From Sweltsa coloradensis (Eukaryota; Arthropoda; Insecta; Plecoptera; Chloroperlidae): a stretch of 64,000 bases of DNA. How positions within the stretch are numbered: position 1 is the stretch's first letter; each line of letters opens with the position of its first letter. The stretch lies in NCBI GenBank assembly GCA_024449915.1, contig JAMZAV010000901.1, positions 124,001-188,000 on the forward strand, written 5' to 3'. The notes under the pieces are model-generated. The model did no database searches. It saw only the letters and a program-made list of their open reading frames with translations, and was not told the origin of the DNA. A program made the translations under genes and the position numbers. Positions 31,677 through 43,830 of this stretch are shown here, one piece after another.

Positions 31677-32700
31677 ATGCGGTCATATGAAAAGAAGAAG
31701 AAGAAGAAGAAGAATATTGTTGCAGGTTTAGACATATTTGCCCCGGCTAAAAAGAGAGTTGTATCTAATCGAAGCTTAAAATACCCTTGGTTTAATAAGA
31801 TAGTAAGTGACGCTCAAAACGAAAGGGATTATAGCTATGAGAGGGCAAAACTAACTGGTAATATACATGAGTGGGTACATTATAAGGTAGCTAGAAATAA
31901 GTTTACTAGTACTCTTAGAGCAGAAAAATCAAAATACTATAAGAATGTTATAGATAAATCTGTTAACAACCCTAAAGAAATGTGGAAAACTTTGAAAACT
32001 TTGATTAAAGGAAAAAATAATAATACTTGGAATGATGAGACATGCGAAAAAATTATATTTAGTAAGGACGGTGGTTATATTGACAATAATGTAGCTACTA
32101 ACTTCAACAATTTCTTTGTGAATAGTATAGGAGAGATAGTAAATGATATAGATGGAGCTATAATGTAGATGATTTTGACATAAACCAGATGCCTCAGGAG
32201 CCTTTATGTTCACTAAAGAAATTCAATATTATTAATATTAAAGAGCTAAAGGAAATTGTAATGAATCTGAAACCAAAGAAGCGAACGGAAGAAAGGTGTA
32301 TCTGTGGAAGTATTAAAAGAATCTTTTTACACGATTGGGTATGGACTGCTTCATGTAATAAATACATCCCTAAGATGTGGAAAAATTCCAGATAGATGGA
32401 AATCATCGACTGTTATACCTATTCCAAAAGTGCAGGGGACGGTAAAATGTTATGAATTTCGGCCTATTAATTGCTTACCTATTTATGAAAAAATTCTTGA
32501 AAAAGTTGTACATAAACAATTACTGCAATATTTTGAAAACAATGATCTTTCTTATAAAAACCAATCAGGCTTTAGAACTAATCACTCGTGTGAAACCTCC
32601 TTACAACTTGCCTTAAATAAATGGCTTTGTGATAAAGATAATGCCCTGTCAACTGTTGTAGTGTTTTTACTTTTTAGACTTCAAAAGGGCATTTGAGACA
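31677..32700 (+). pseudogene. LINE: pre-RT and N-terminal reverse transcriptase
   Basis: The first frame begins in a GAA microsatellite (31687-31712) and carries the linker typical of Jockey/CR1 LINEs: KYPWFNKIVSDAQNERDYSY, YKVARNKFTSTLRAEKSKYY and NPKEMWKTLKTLIKG. After a stop and frame shift the RT begins (IPDRWKSSTVIPIPKVQG, FRPINCLPIYEKILEKVVHK, GFRTNHSCETSLQLALNKW) and is lost after LQKGI; a further shift gives DFKRAFETIN. The catalytic YADD part and the 5' endonuclease are absent, and coding decays by about 32710. Confidence 0.8.
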
Positions 32701-32710
32701 ATTAATTAAA

Positions 32711-33109
32711 GTCGATCCGTTGAAACTTGCTCGTAGTGAAATTTGGCTGAAATTCATAATATATACTCTTAATAGTGTGCTTTTCAATAATACAACAAGC
32801 AAAATGGGGGTTACCAGCTTACTTTCGGAGATTTTTCGAAATAAAAATCAAGTAAATCCCTATCCTTTAACATTGCAAGCGAGCAAAACCCTACACTTTC
32901 CGACCAAAAAGGCACTACAGTACACGAACCGCAAGTGAAATATGACTAAATTATGTATCAATTTGCAGGTAATTAAACACTGAAAAAAAATAGTATTTGC
33001 AAAATACATGTTACCATACTGGATTTTGATATTTTTACGTCCAAAGTCAATATATAATAATTGTAACAACCAGGAGCAACAGTAAAGGCTTGGCAACGCT
33101 GCGTGACAA
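32711..33109. other. Degraded sequence after the LINE
   Basis: No further RT motifs in either strand; the frames 32693-33167 show no domain. Confidence 0.25.
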
Positions 33110-33480
33110 CACTTCGAAACCGCGCTCGATTGACCTCTGTCAATTTGGCCCGCCAAAACCTAGCCACCGGATTGAAAATCTGTAGGTGGTTAGTGCTACG
33201 TTAGTGCTGGTTAGTGCTCGAATTTCAACCTTAGTGCTATATCCATTAAAAAGTTACAGAGGTTGAAAGTCGGGACGGCCAACTTGACATCAAGTTAGCC
33301 GTCCGCTATACCAAAAAACTACATAGCGCCATTTTCATAACGTGTATGGTTAGTGCTACGTTAGTATTGGCTAGTGCTCGAATTTCAATGTTAGTGCTAC
33401 ACCCGTTAAAAAGTTAATGAGCTTTAAAGTCGGGACGAACAAATTAACTTCAAGAGCCGTCTGCTATACCAAAAAACTAT
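33110..33480 (+). repeat. Dispersed TTAGTGCT-rich repeat with internal tandem duplication
   Basis: GGTTAGTGCTACGTTAGT blocks at 33188 and 33349 (period about 161 bp), each followed by GCTCGAATTTCAA, GTTAAAAAGTTA and AAAGTCGGGACG. The first unit with its flank (CGCTCGATTGACC, GGCCCGCCAAAACCTAGCCA) recurs inverted at 43990-44165. Weaker copies of AGTGCTC continue to 33650. Confidence 0.65.
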
Positions 33481-34037
33481 GGCATTAAGGTCCGTGAACT
33501 TGCCCCCCCCCCCCTCCCCCCACTTGAGCATTTATTCTGAGACTTTACCAGCATTTAAGTGCTCAATTCGTGCTATATGTTAGCCAAGTTTCAGAATTAG
33601 TGCTCTGATAGTTTCCGAAATTATCGAAATCAAAGTGAGGGGCGTAGGGTATTAATTGCTTCTTCCCCCAAACATTCGAGCACACAATTTCCACGAATTG
33701 GTGTACAGTTACTGTTTTAATTCAACAAAATTCTTGGAGGCCCATAGTTTATGAAATAATCGAAAGTGAAAGGGTGTCGGTGGGGGTGGGGGTGGGGGGG
33801 GGGGCGTAATCTGACATTACACCCTGTCTCCTTCTTCTCGGGCACAATATCTTAAACAATTCCACGAATTAGTGCTCAATTTCAACAAAATACAACTGTT
33901 AGTAATAATCTAGAAAAACATAAAAAATATGAAAAGTGATGTTATTTTACAATGTTAAAAAAATTTAAACAAATATTCCAGGCAGTTTAAGATACAATAC
34001 ACTAAATATTTCCACAGTGTATTCGATTTTTATCTAA
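33481..34037. other. No gene; C and G homopolymer tracts
   Basis: C run at 33501-33520 and G-rich run at 33780-33805, with scattered AGTGCTC words related to the preceding repeat. Confidence 0.3.
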
Positions 34038-34733
34038 CTAGGAAAACGCTTAAGTCCCGTCGCGTTGATGGATGAGCTTTTTTAAGTTTTTAGTATGCGT
34101 GGGATCTCTTTACTTCTTCTAGTTCCATTGCAAAAACATTTTTGTTACATTAGAATATTTTTTATTATAAAGAAGTACTTATTACTAGGGTTATTTGAAT
34201 GTCAAATATCTGTAGGCCCGAAGATTGCTTTATGAACGCATGTAGGTGATTGTTGTCAAGTTTCTATAGTTACTTGTTAATTATTGTTATACACTGCAAA
34301 AAACTCATATTAAAACCTTTATTTCTATGGATTCTGGATAACTTTTTCAACATTTTCTTTCAAATGGTACTACAGCACCATAACCTTAATGTCCATGTAA
34401 AATATGAACGTTGTAGCCCCAACCGTTTGGTCAGAATCGGCCCAAATGTCACGAAAATATCGCACTAAAAATAAAAAAAAATCGTAAAAGCACGATATTC
34501 ATGAGAAATATTTCTTCGATTGTACCCAAAAACCATACAGCTCCAAGTTCAGAGATTTCGAAGGTCCCCTTTAATTTTCATCAAGATCGCATTATGCCGT
34601 TTGCCCGGTAGAGAGCGAACAAACAGACAAAAATACAAACAAAAAACGAAACACTCGAGCTTTTTTTCTTGGGTAACAGAAGTAAAAAAAAAAAAAACGA
34701 AAGTGAAATTGAAGTCTTCGCTTCGCTCATCCA
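34038..34733 (-). mobile_element. HINE-like element, variant 2, copy C
   Basis: Minus-strand copy. CTAG and hairpin (GCGTT..AACGC) at 34038-34060, GGTTTTAATATGAG, CCAACCGTTTGGTCAG..CCGATTCTG-type blocks in the centre, and start motif GGATGAGCGAAGCGAAG at 34733. Matches 5037-5817, with only one copy of the central block. Confidence 0.75.
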
Positions 34734-35275
34734 ACAATGCAATTTAATTTAATTTTGGCATTTGTGGCAAGTGTCAATTACTTCAATTCGACGACGACGA
34801 CGACGACTAATTAAATATAATATATTTTCATTATACTTAGTACTTTATTATTTATGGAAGTTAATGTTATTAATATTAGTTATAGTATGCACATCTTCGA
34901 CACCATCATCATCTGACATAGTATGTACGGACTCGGACAGATATAGTATTCTAACTATTATAATGAACTATACTAGGCAAACGCCGAAAGTCGTTGTTAG
35001 ACGAGGGAGCGAGCCGCAGCATTATTTTTTGTTGCATTGGACTTGATTTAAGTTTAAAATTAAACAATATGGAATTTCACACAACTCTCAATTAAACGAA
35101 GTCTTATACTTTGTTCATAAAACGCAATAATAAAACTTATTTCAAAATGCGAAAAATATAATAAAAACACAACTCGTACAAAGTACGTGGCAAGATTGCA
35201 ATGTCTACTGAATCTCCCAGCAGACTTGTGTATCATAATATGCCTAGTAGAGATGAAGTATACCTTGCTCATGGC
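34734..35275. other. No recognised gene
   Basis: A CGA microsatellite at 34787-34807. TTAGACGAGGGAGCGAGCC at about 34998-35016 looks like the start motif of the third repeat family (35925, 61547). No domain in the frames. Confidence 0.3.
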
Positions 35276-35769
35276 CATACTTGGGGAAGGAACTTTCTAA
35301 AAGAACGAGTTCCTTTTTAGTGTTCAGGAACTTTTAAGAGTTCAAGTTCATATTTTTAAGGAATTTTTTAGAAAGTTCCTTTTTAAACGTTCCAGTTACA
35401 ATTATGTAGTCAATTTTGTACTTAGCACCACTTTTCAGTATTCGCTAGCAAACAACCTTGCCATTATGTATCATACCTAATTTTCATATCATATGTATCA
35501 TCATGATTCATGACCCTGCCGCTCACCGTGCTCTTTGACAGCCGTACGCATGCTTGCAAGTTGCACGTCAAGTCACTCTACAGTCGCATAAACAAACTTT
35601 AAAATGAAAGGGAACTTTTTAAAGGAACTTTAGTTCCTTTTTATGAGGAACTTGAACGTTTTAGAGGTAAGGGTGTAAAAAGGAACTAGAACTTTATAAA
35701 AGTTCTTTTTTAAATTGATGAACTTAATCTTTTAAAAGTTCCTTTTAAAAAGGAACTTCCCCAAGTATG
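35276..35769. mobile_element. hAT-like MITE built from AAGTTCC/GGAAC words
   Basis: Ends CATACTTGGGGAAG and CTTCCCCAAGTATG are inverted. Flanks CTCATGGC and CTCATTGC match 7 of 8, consistent with a hAT target duplication. Both subterminal thirds are dense in AAGGAACTT and AGTTCCTTTTT words in both orientations. No coding sequence. Confidence 0.78.
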
Positions 35770-35924
35770 CTCATTGCCCAAAACATGTCGCTTGTAGTTT
35801 TAAAGAACCTTGCAGTCCATAGAAACCGTTGCAATGCATTGTTTTTAGGAGCTCAAAACACATTGTCAATAAATTTTATAGGTAAATTTCTACACATTGC
35901 TTTAAATAATTATTGATATTTTAA

Positions 35925-36145
35925 TGGAATCGCAGCGGATTATGCTCATTTTGTTAACAGCACCTAGAAAGATGCTGATGGATGTCTGTTTAAAATTTCA
36001 GCGCAATCTGTGCAGTATTGTGACCTCTGTTCGACAAACAGACATACACACAGACACACACACAGACATACAGACACAAACACAGAGAAAGTCCCGTTTG
36101 AGTTGAGTTGATAGACTTGTCGCTTCGCTCCTCGTCTAATAAATG
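35925..36145 (-). repeat. Third dispersed repeat family (GAGCGAAGCGAC), fragment
   Basis: On the minus strand it reads TTAGACGAGGAGCGAAGCGA, a microsatellite-like GTGTCTG run, then ATTGCGCTGAAATTTTAAAC with AGACATCC. The same words in the same order occur on the plus strand at 61547-61680. By layout it is HINE-like, but a 3' hairpin is not visible here. Confidence 0.55.
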
Positions 36146-37552
36146 CACAAAATTGTTTAAAAAACTTTAATAGTTTCCGACGAAATGTCTTAAAAATGAT
36201 TAAATTAATAATTGCCGGTCCGATCCTCTCATTTCGGTCGTGTTCAAGAAACGAGATTGTCGATTTTTATCCTGTAATTGTAATAGAACAAAAATCCCGT
36301 ATTGTGCTTCAGGTAAAAACAGTATTTTATACTTTGTGCGTATATCAAATCTCAATTTTGGCGCTAGTCGAGTAGCTAGCAGACTAACGCAACAATGAAT
36401 GCCAATTAAGAATAACTACAGCAATTGTTTAGTCGACGAGGCTCGCCCTTATAATAACCATGAGCATACAATCCCGGACCCAATACAAAATTGTGTACGT
36501 GTCAATGACAGGGCCCGCCAGCTCCATTTAGGTCCTATAGCCCCGGGGCTCGTGGATTCTAGCTATACGCTTCTGGCGTATATTGGTGCTTGTTACTCTT
36601 GAATAGGTGATTTTCAGAATTGATCTCGGACCCTTAGACGGAGTTAATTTATTAATTATTCCGTATAAGAAAATAAAAATGTAGAAAAATTGTTTAATAA
36701 GGATCGTGCAAGGCAACACTTGAGATTAATTAGCACAGGATGTATTTATAGTTTCAAATTACTCACAAAGTAATAACAATGACGAATACTGTTAATATAC
36801 ATTACATTTACATTTTTCGCAGCAGTACCCGCTATGGTGAGCTTTTTCCATACTCGAGGCGCATGGCCATATTATCTTCGCGATTTTTTTTTGTTGTTCT
36901 GTGATGTTAGTGGATTTTTATTGGCGGTAAGGGGCACAAATGTGCCCCTCTTCTGGTGTTACTATAGGTATATTCGGGTTTTTGGATGGTTGGGAAGGAA
37001 TGTGAGAAGAAGAGGAATGAAGATCAAGTATTCGAAATGTTATGGATGGAGCTATAGTGCTTGAAGCAGTTCGAACTTGTCCAGCCATGACATCAACAAA
37101 CTACAACTTGCGAGTAGGTAAGTCATCGATACAATACAATTAATTATATGGTAAATGTAAATTACTAATCCCAACTGATTTTTATATTTACTCAACTAAA
37201 GACTTACATAGTTTTCAGTAATATTTAAACATTTTTGGGAAGCCTGCATTATGACTTTGTCCATAAACTAAAACTACAAATTATTTAAAACGTACATTGT
37301 ACATTAGATTGATACACATCGTACATCTCACGTACACGAGTATTTCGTGTAGTAGCTTCATAGTCACCTAGTGCACCCGTGTGAACATAATACATTATAA
37401 TGTATGCTATTTTGTAATTTAAAAAACTACTTTACTACTACTACTACTAATTAGTATTATTTTCTTAAATAAAACTAAATATTATAAAACACTCCCGTGA
37501 GGGTGAATATTAATTATTTTCAAATCAGTCCAAAAATTTAAAAAACCTAACC
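36146..37552. other. No recognised gene
   Basis: AT-rich. Frames at 36399-36602 and 36834-37064 show no domain. A donor-like GTAG/GTAAGT at 37113 ends an open stretch (IRNVMDGAIVLEAVRTC) but no acceptor or homology supports an exon. Confidence 0.25.
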
Positions 37553-37627
37553 GGCTAGGACTCGAATCACGGATCTCTCAGTTTCTGGCCCAGCGACTTA
37601 ACCAATTCGTCCACCGAGAGGCATACT
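37553..37627 (-). repeat. tRNA-like SINE head
   Basis: Minus strand: GGTGGACGAATTGGTTAAGT (A-box-like, with a GAC/GTC D stem), CCAGAAACTG, then GTGATTCGAGTCC (B-box-like). Anticodon and T stems are imperfect, so it is a retroposed tRNA relic. Confidence 0.5.
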
Positions 37628-37906
37628 TTGGTACTATCTAGATTGTTGGTGCATTACAAATCTGCATAGATCCAATTTTTATATTTTGCGTATTTTGTTT
37701 GTAACAAATTGGCAGCACCAAAAATCGGGAGCAAAACTTACCCATGGTATACAAGGTACATACATACTATTCACTCCAATCCAATCTATTCACATTTGTA
37801 ATGCACCAACAATCCAAATATTTAAAAAAGGATGCCTTCTCGGTGGTTGGTTATAGGTTCCCGACAAGACTGGCAACTATTTCACACTCCCCAGTGCATG
37901 TCCAAT

Positions 37907-38441
37907 CCCCACAAAAACAAAAATTTGTAAAAAAAAAAAAACGGCAGCCAAGCTCTCCTTCAAAAGTCTTCGGCTGTGAACGCTATGAGATATAGAAGTT
38001 GAGCCAAGCTTTTCATTCTTTCTCCCTAGTTTCGCATTGAAAATAAGTAAGATCATTTCGCCTGTTGACGAGCGCCAAGCCAACCATTTTCGTGGTAAAA
38101 AAGTAAAATTTTTAAACTCAAAATCTTAAAAAAAAAATTGCTTGGCCATTGCATTTTTAGAGTTCTCAATGCAAAAAGAAACTGTTTGGAGCAAACCAAA
38201 TTCAATGGCCAAGCAATTTTTTTTGTGATTTTGAGTTTAAAAATTTTACTTTTTTACCACGAAAATGGTTGGCTTGGCGCTCGTCAACAGGCGAAATGAT
38301 CTTACTTCTTTTCAATGCGAAACTAGGGAGAAAGAATGAAAAGCTTGGCTCAACTTCTATATCTCACAGCATTCACAGCCGAAGACTTTTGAAGGAGAGC
38401 TTGGCTGCCGTTTTTTTTTTTTAATGTTTGTTTTTGTGGGG
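37907..38441. repeat. 535-bp near-perfect palindrome (fold-back element)
   Basis: CCCCACAAAAACA at the left end to GTGGGG at the right. The arms (about 37907-38152 and 38200-38441) pair over roughly 245 bp, including AAGTCTTCGGCTGTGAA, AGTTGAGCCAAGC, GGCGCTCGTCAAC-type and AAATGGTTGGCTTGGC blocks, with a central loop of about 50 bp (TTTAGAGTTCTCAATGC...). AT abuts both ends. The two frames at 37744-38083 lie in the arms. No protein. Confidence 0.85.
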
Positions 38442-38549
38442 ATATCATATCTTTTTGCTGTTTGTTTTTCCTATCTAGGCGTGAAATACTAATAACTAAT
38501 ACTTCGACGGAAGTAGGAATTTTCAAAAGTAATTTTCAATTTTTGAAAA

Positions 38550-38990
38550 TTTTGATTTTCTCCGGTCCCTGTTACCCGATTTTGTTTTTGAAAGCAAAAA
38601 GCACTGCGTCTGAGGTACATCTAGATGTGGTCCAAGTTTGAAAGTTCTAAGATGTACCGTTTCCTCTGTAGGCTCTTATAACTCTGCGCGGAGAATTAGC
38701 CAGCCAGCCACCCACCCAGCCAGCCAGCCGAAAGGATTTCAACGATGTTGAGGCACTTTTTTAACACAGATTGGGTTATCGGATCGGGGTGATTTTTTTT
38801 GGTAGGTCATGGACCACGTATCAGCTCATATACCGAGTTTCAAGATTGTAAATCTTTCGGGGCGGCGTGTGCAGATAGCTGAAAACCCCAAAACTCGGTT
38901 AGCTGTATAAAGTGTTTACGCGTCGTCGCCCTAGAAACGAAAAGTATAAAGTAACACGCGCTTGGCTGCGGGCGACGACCGTCGCCCTAG
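38550..38990 (+). repeat. Possible Helitron-like element with GC hairpin and CTAG end
   Basis: Includes CAGCCAGC repeats (38697-38730) and a closing hairpin GGGCGAC-GACC-GTCGCCC directly followed by TAG (38970-38990). GTCGCCCTAG also occurs about 60 bp earlier. The layout resembles the HINE copies (simple repeat inside, hairpin and CTAG at the end) but no second copy is present, so the 5' edge is a guess. Confidence 0.35.
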
Positions 38991-39789
38991 ATAAGGATTT
39001 AAAATAAGATTACTGTGATGTGAGGGTAAATTTGCAGAAACGGAATTCTTTAGTGATTGCTAGAGGACATTTGGTCGAGAAAAATCATGTAGATCTCTCA
39101 CCGAAACTCGAATCCCACAAAAAAGGCTATAATAATTGATCCAGTTTCTCAGAAATGTTGGAAGCTGAATATCACACATATTCAAACTACCATACGAATG
39201 TCAGGTGTTTGGTAAAATGCATTTAAAATGAAATTCCAACTTTTTACCTCACCGACACTGAAAACTCTTTATAAAGAAACGTCATTGGTGTTTATCTTTA
39301 AACTTCACACAGTCAAATATCGTGTACTATCCTAGACCTTGGAGGTACATAAATATATAAAAAAAAAATACACAACAATGTACGTAATACAGTTACTTTA
39401 AATATAAATTTAAAGACTTGACTACTTGTTACTACGTTGTAAATTAAATCTAACAAGAATTGAATTCGTTCTATATTTTATTACATTATGGATAACTAAC
39501 TTACAACACCAATAAATACTAAATTAATATCGGACGCACATGTGTGGGCGGTTTAATATGTCAAGTGTGCCCCCCCAAACCACCTCCACCACTCCTGAAA
39601 TACTGCAATTGCAATTCAAGTTTTTAAGAAAGTAAAAAAAAGTAAATGTAACCATCCTGACTATGATCACATTGATGCCTACGGATCTGTAGCTTTTATT
39701 TGATACCCATATTGATGTAGTAAAAACTATTCAGAACTTCTCATAATGCATTTTTTGGATAATTTAATTAAGCAGAATTAACATAATGA
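38991..39789. other. No recognised gene
   Basis: AT-rich, no domain-bearing frames, no terminal repeats. Confidence 0.25.
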
Positions 39790-40435
39790 TGTTTTTCCAA
39801 ATGCGGTAAAGTTGATAGAAAACTTATCTCTTATGTTACTCTAAAATAAGAAACCATCAAAACAATTACTAATGCTATCAATTAGAAACGGGGGCATTAG
39901 ATTAAAAATGGTGTCATAATTATAAATGAATAATTAACATCATGAATGGATAAATCAACAACATTAATGAAATTTAAATTATTTGTATAAACTGAATTAT
40001 TTGGCTAATTTAGTTCGAAAGTAATTTGAGAATAATTTGTAAAAATAAGGCGAAATTTGATTTTAATCTGTTTTAAACTTGTTTTTTATTAAATATGCTT
40101 ATGAGGGAGGTCGGATAGCGGTAAAGTTTTTACCCAACTTCTTGTGTTCCTCTTAAATAAACAATCATCAAATCAATTGCCAATAGTATCAATGATATAT
40201 GGGAGGCATTTGATTAAAAATGACGTGATAATTATTAATTAATAATTGAGGATGATGGAAACGTGATGTTTTTAAATATATATTTTTTTTATAGAATAAA
40301 TGTTTGGATAGTTTAATTTAAAACGAATTTCAGGATAATTTGTTAAAATAAAGAGAATATTGAATTTAATTAATTTTTAGTCTTTAATTAGTAATGCTAA
40401 TTAGGGAGGTCGGACAGCAGTAAAGTTTCTGTGGC
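39790..40435. repeat. Imperfect tandem repeat, about 300-315-bp unit
   Basis: GCGGTAAAGTT recurs at 39803 and 40118, with a variant (GCAGTAAAGTTT) at 40417. Between them AACCATCAAA/CAATCATCAAA, GCATTAGATTAAAAATG and ATAATTTGT..AAAATAA blocks are shared. The AGGGAGGTCGG(A)CAG/TAG motif marks the joints. Confidence 0.6.
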
Positions 40436-41468
40436 ATATATAGGTATACATAATAAACACATGACCCAAAAACATTCTGTGCCAATTGGTCCCGGGTCAA
40501 GCCTATATGCATGGTTCTTTCTTGGTCTAAAAGTCCAATGGAAGTCTTGTCTCTCTCGCCGAGAGAGGGAGACTGTGAGGAAGCTACTGATCGAGCTATA
40601 CTCATATCAGTTAAACGTAAGAGCCCATAATTTACTGAAGACGTTTGATGCTTTCTTCACGATTTGCATTATTCACATTTGCAATTTTTGACAATCTATA
40701 ATATTAATCTTTTTAACATAACATATAAGGCCTAGCGCAAATCTTCCACCTAAATAATTATGGGGGAAATAGTTTTCAAAAATTTGTTTTTAACATGGCT
40801 GCTGTTTGTTTCTTTGTCGTATTGCATTATTCATTGCAACTTTTAAATTTGCTCGTCAGTTTTTAATTATACGATATGAATATGGAAGTCGGTCTTCTTG
40901 ATCACTGGATCTTCCCAGTGATTGTAATTTGTATCTTTGACAACAGCTGTACCTGTTGAGTATAATAACTAGGTCTCGGCCAATTATTTAATTAAATACT
41001 ATTATAAAGTTCTTTAAACCTATTCTTATGATCAATTCTTCACGAATTGTTTGATTGTGATCTCAATTATATGGGTTTTTAATAAAATATTTTCAAATAT
41101 TTTGCCGTGTCTGGTTAAATTCTTGCCATAAGCACACATTTAAAACAAAAGGTCAACAATTCTTCAAATAACATGTTTTGACGATTTTAAACAAATATTT
41201 AATCGATATCATATCTAATAACAACATAGTGAAATCAATCGGCCACAACTTGATTGCAAAAGCAAAGTTCATTGATGCAAATAAGGAAGAAGTGAACACA
41301 GATCTGAATCATATCACAACAAATTTCATTAAAAAAAATACAGTAGGCCCTACATAAGATACACGTGTGGGTGTAATGTCGTTGCTTTGTGGGGAGGAAG
41401 GGGATACATTTTGCAAACAAAATTCTATCGCTTTATTAATGGTAACGATTTCCTCTCATTTCAGTGTT
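40436..41468. other. No recognised gene; possible intron upstream of 41469
   Basis: AT-rich; a good acceptor (TTTCCTCTCATTTCAG) closes it at 41464. Frames at 40384-40691 and 41235-41420 have no domain. Confidence 0.3.
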
Positions 41469-41503
41469 GCTGCTTTCGGCCTTTCCATACCAGAGCGAAG
41501 AAA

Positions 41504-41902
41504 ATGCCTCGAAAAGCTTCAATTTCCCCTCTGTTACTAACGAATTTGTTCAAGCATTACGGTGAGACGTCCGAGAAAATAAATGGATTTCCTCAACCTT
41601 CTCACAATGTTTGGACACAATTGTCACAAGAAGTTGACAGGAAAATGATACCAAAAGCTATATACACATTTGCTCTAAAGCATAAAAGCAGTATCTTTTT
41701 TCCAAACGAAAATGTCGCATCTTGCACTAGTAGGCCTAATCAGCTATTTTCAAAGGATTCTGACACAACTGAAAATTCTCAGATAATGGATTTCGAAGAT
41801 TCTTTCAACATTGTGATATCGGACAGAGAAAAGCAGGCAATCACACCAGTTGAAAAATCAATTTCTGGTAGGGTGAGGAAAGTCTTGCCAAAGAAAGTAT
41901 GA
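41504..41902 (+). CDS. Unknown protein exon, possible DNA-binding N-terminal domain
   Basis: TTTCCTCTCATTTCAG at 41449-41464 is a strong acceptor. The first ATG after it (41504, AAAATGCC context) opens 132 codons to a stop at 41902. The start MPRKASISPLLLTNLFKHYG followed by VWTQLSQEVDRKMIPKAIYT is reminiscent of a short N-terminal domain seen in uncharacterised, often multicopy insect proteins; I do not recognise the family. The rest is Ser/Lys-rich and ends with basic VRKVLPKKV. The upstream in-frame ATG at 41387 is probably intronic. Could be a host exon or a transposon N-terminus. Confidence 0.4.
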   Translation: MPRKASISPLLLTNLFKHYGETSEKINGFPQPSHNVWTQLSQEVDRKMIPKAIYTFALKHKSSIFFPNENVASCTSRPNQLFSKDSDTTENSQIMDFEDSFNIVISDREKQAITPVEKSISGRVRKVLPKKV

Positions 41903-43830
41903 TGATGATAATGATCTATGCAAAACATTGGAGCAGTAGGCTGTAATATTGTAATGTTTCCTGTTGTTGTATTGCTGTGTTGTTGTACGAAAAATGGTGG
42001 GAAATTAGTAATTCTTCTTTCTTATGTTTTATAATAAGTATTTTGTTTTTATAACAGCACAATTATTCTGCAAACTTGTAATTGTTGCTTGATGATTTTA
42101 ATTGATCACAACGTATAATCTGTCAGTAAGTGTTAATTTCGATGTACGTCTAACTACACTACTTTGTAGTTAATTGCATTTTGAGTGTGGCCCTTACATG
42201 GCATTATGGTAAAATGGTACAGAAACTTGATTGTGCTTGATTACGAATGTTCTTTAATAACATGTGCTACGATTCAAATGTTCCTTTGTGTTATATTTAA
42301 TTTGTTTAATGAAACCAAATTCTGAAATTTTTATCAATATTACGTTATGGTTTTGTTTAACTCTGTATGTTCAAACATTTTCATAAGCTTGGTTGATACT
42401 TGATACTTTTCATTCATTCACGTTAAGCGTTTAAATTACAAAGTTTTCTCTTTCATCGAATAATGGTGACCAGAAGTTAACGATTCTGTACATTACTGTA
42501 TCGGCTAAAGCCTATGGCATCTGATGTGTATAGAACATTCACAATTCAGTGAATTTGTAAATTGTACATAAAATACCACGTTCTAATTACGTTTTGCGTC
42601 ATTTCTTTTTGTGGCAACAATAATTAAGGTACTAAATAATCATAAAATAAAAACCGATAAATTGATAAATAACGATATGATTTGGCATTATGCACTCGAG
42701 CCTCGAAGCTGCCTGCAGCAATCAGCATGCAGCAATCTGCATTTACAGTTTGGAGGGTTTCTATTTTTTATTTGACACTTATATTGCATTTGTGTCTACT
42801 ATTATATTGTGTCTTAATGTAATGACATATTAATAGCTAAACAATGTACATGTACATGGTGTAATTGTCGGAAAATAAATACTCAATGTATACAATTTGT
42901 ATTTATAAATATTTATTTACTGGTAATTCATTGAGGGACCCACTTTTTGGAACAGTCTGTACCTACATATTTTTTATATATCCCTGTAGGCATAACAATG
43001 CTTCTGCTTGTGTAAGATACTCTCAGAATAATATTTTAAATGCCTAAACGCAATGCTTAAAGTAAGTAATTTGGCATTGAAGTGGGAAAGTGTGAAAGAA
43101 AATATTGAGTGTCACGCGTTTTGACATATATATTTATCAGGAATTCAACTATTTGTATAGCCATTATTGCCAAAAATGTACATCATGTTATGTTTTATCC
43201 CAGATAGGTGAAAATAATATATATATAATATACAACTTTAAACATATCCACATGGACAATTGTCTTTGCAAACATTCATTTTCTTATAACTATATAGCGG
43301 GGACCCACTTTTGGAAACTGACTGTACTTTTTTGTTTGAAATACATTTACCCCTATCATGATTTGCTTTATTTACGTTCAAGAGTGAAAAATAATGAATT
43401 AACTTTAATTAGAAGGAAAATTACAGTGATATAGTACGTTTTTCCCTACTCGGGTGCCACGCGCAGCTTCAGGTATTTTATTATTTTCAGTGTATCTGTA
43501 ATATACGTGGCCAAATTCAAGATAGCCATTTTGTTGCCAACATCATTAACTATTATATTGAGCATTTCAATAACCATTTAAGAAAAAACTCTACCCCTGA
43601 CATCAAACGAAAGCAGTGCGTATTCTTAAATAAACGTATCTTGAGGTCTATTTGATCATGAAACAGACTGTATTTATGTATTTGGACGTATAACAAGTAC
43701 ACTATATTAAAAAGTGATTAATGGTGAAAACATGGACATAAATATGATCCCTGCAACTGCATTTATTACAAAGAAATTTCACATTTAAGTTGTCACTGTG
43801 CTGACGAAAAAATTGAGCGTCGGTCGTGTT
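41903..43830. other. No recognised gene; one direct repeat
   Basis: GGGACCCACTTTTTGGAACAG at about 42935 and GGGGACCCACTTTTGGAAAC at about 43300 form a direct repeat about 365 bp apart, each followed by CTGTAC. The frames at 42865-43434 follow this and have no domain. Confidence 0.3.
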
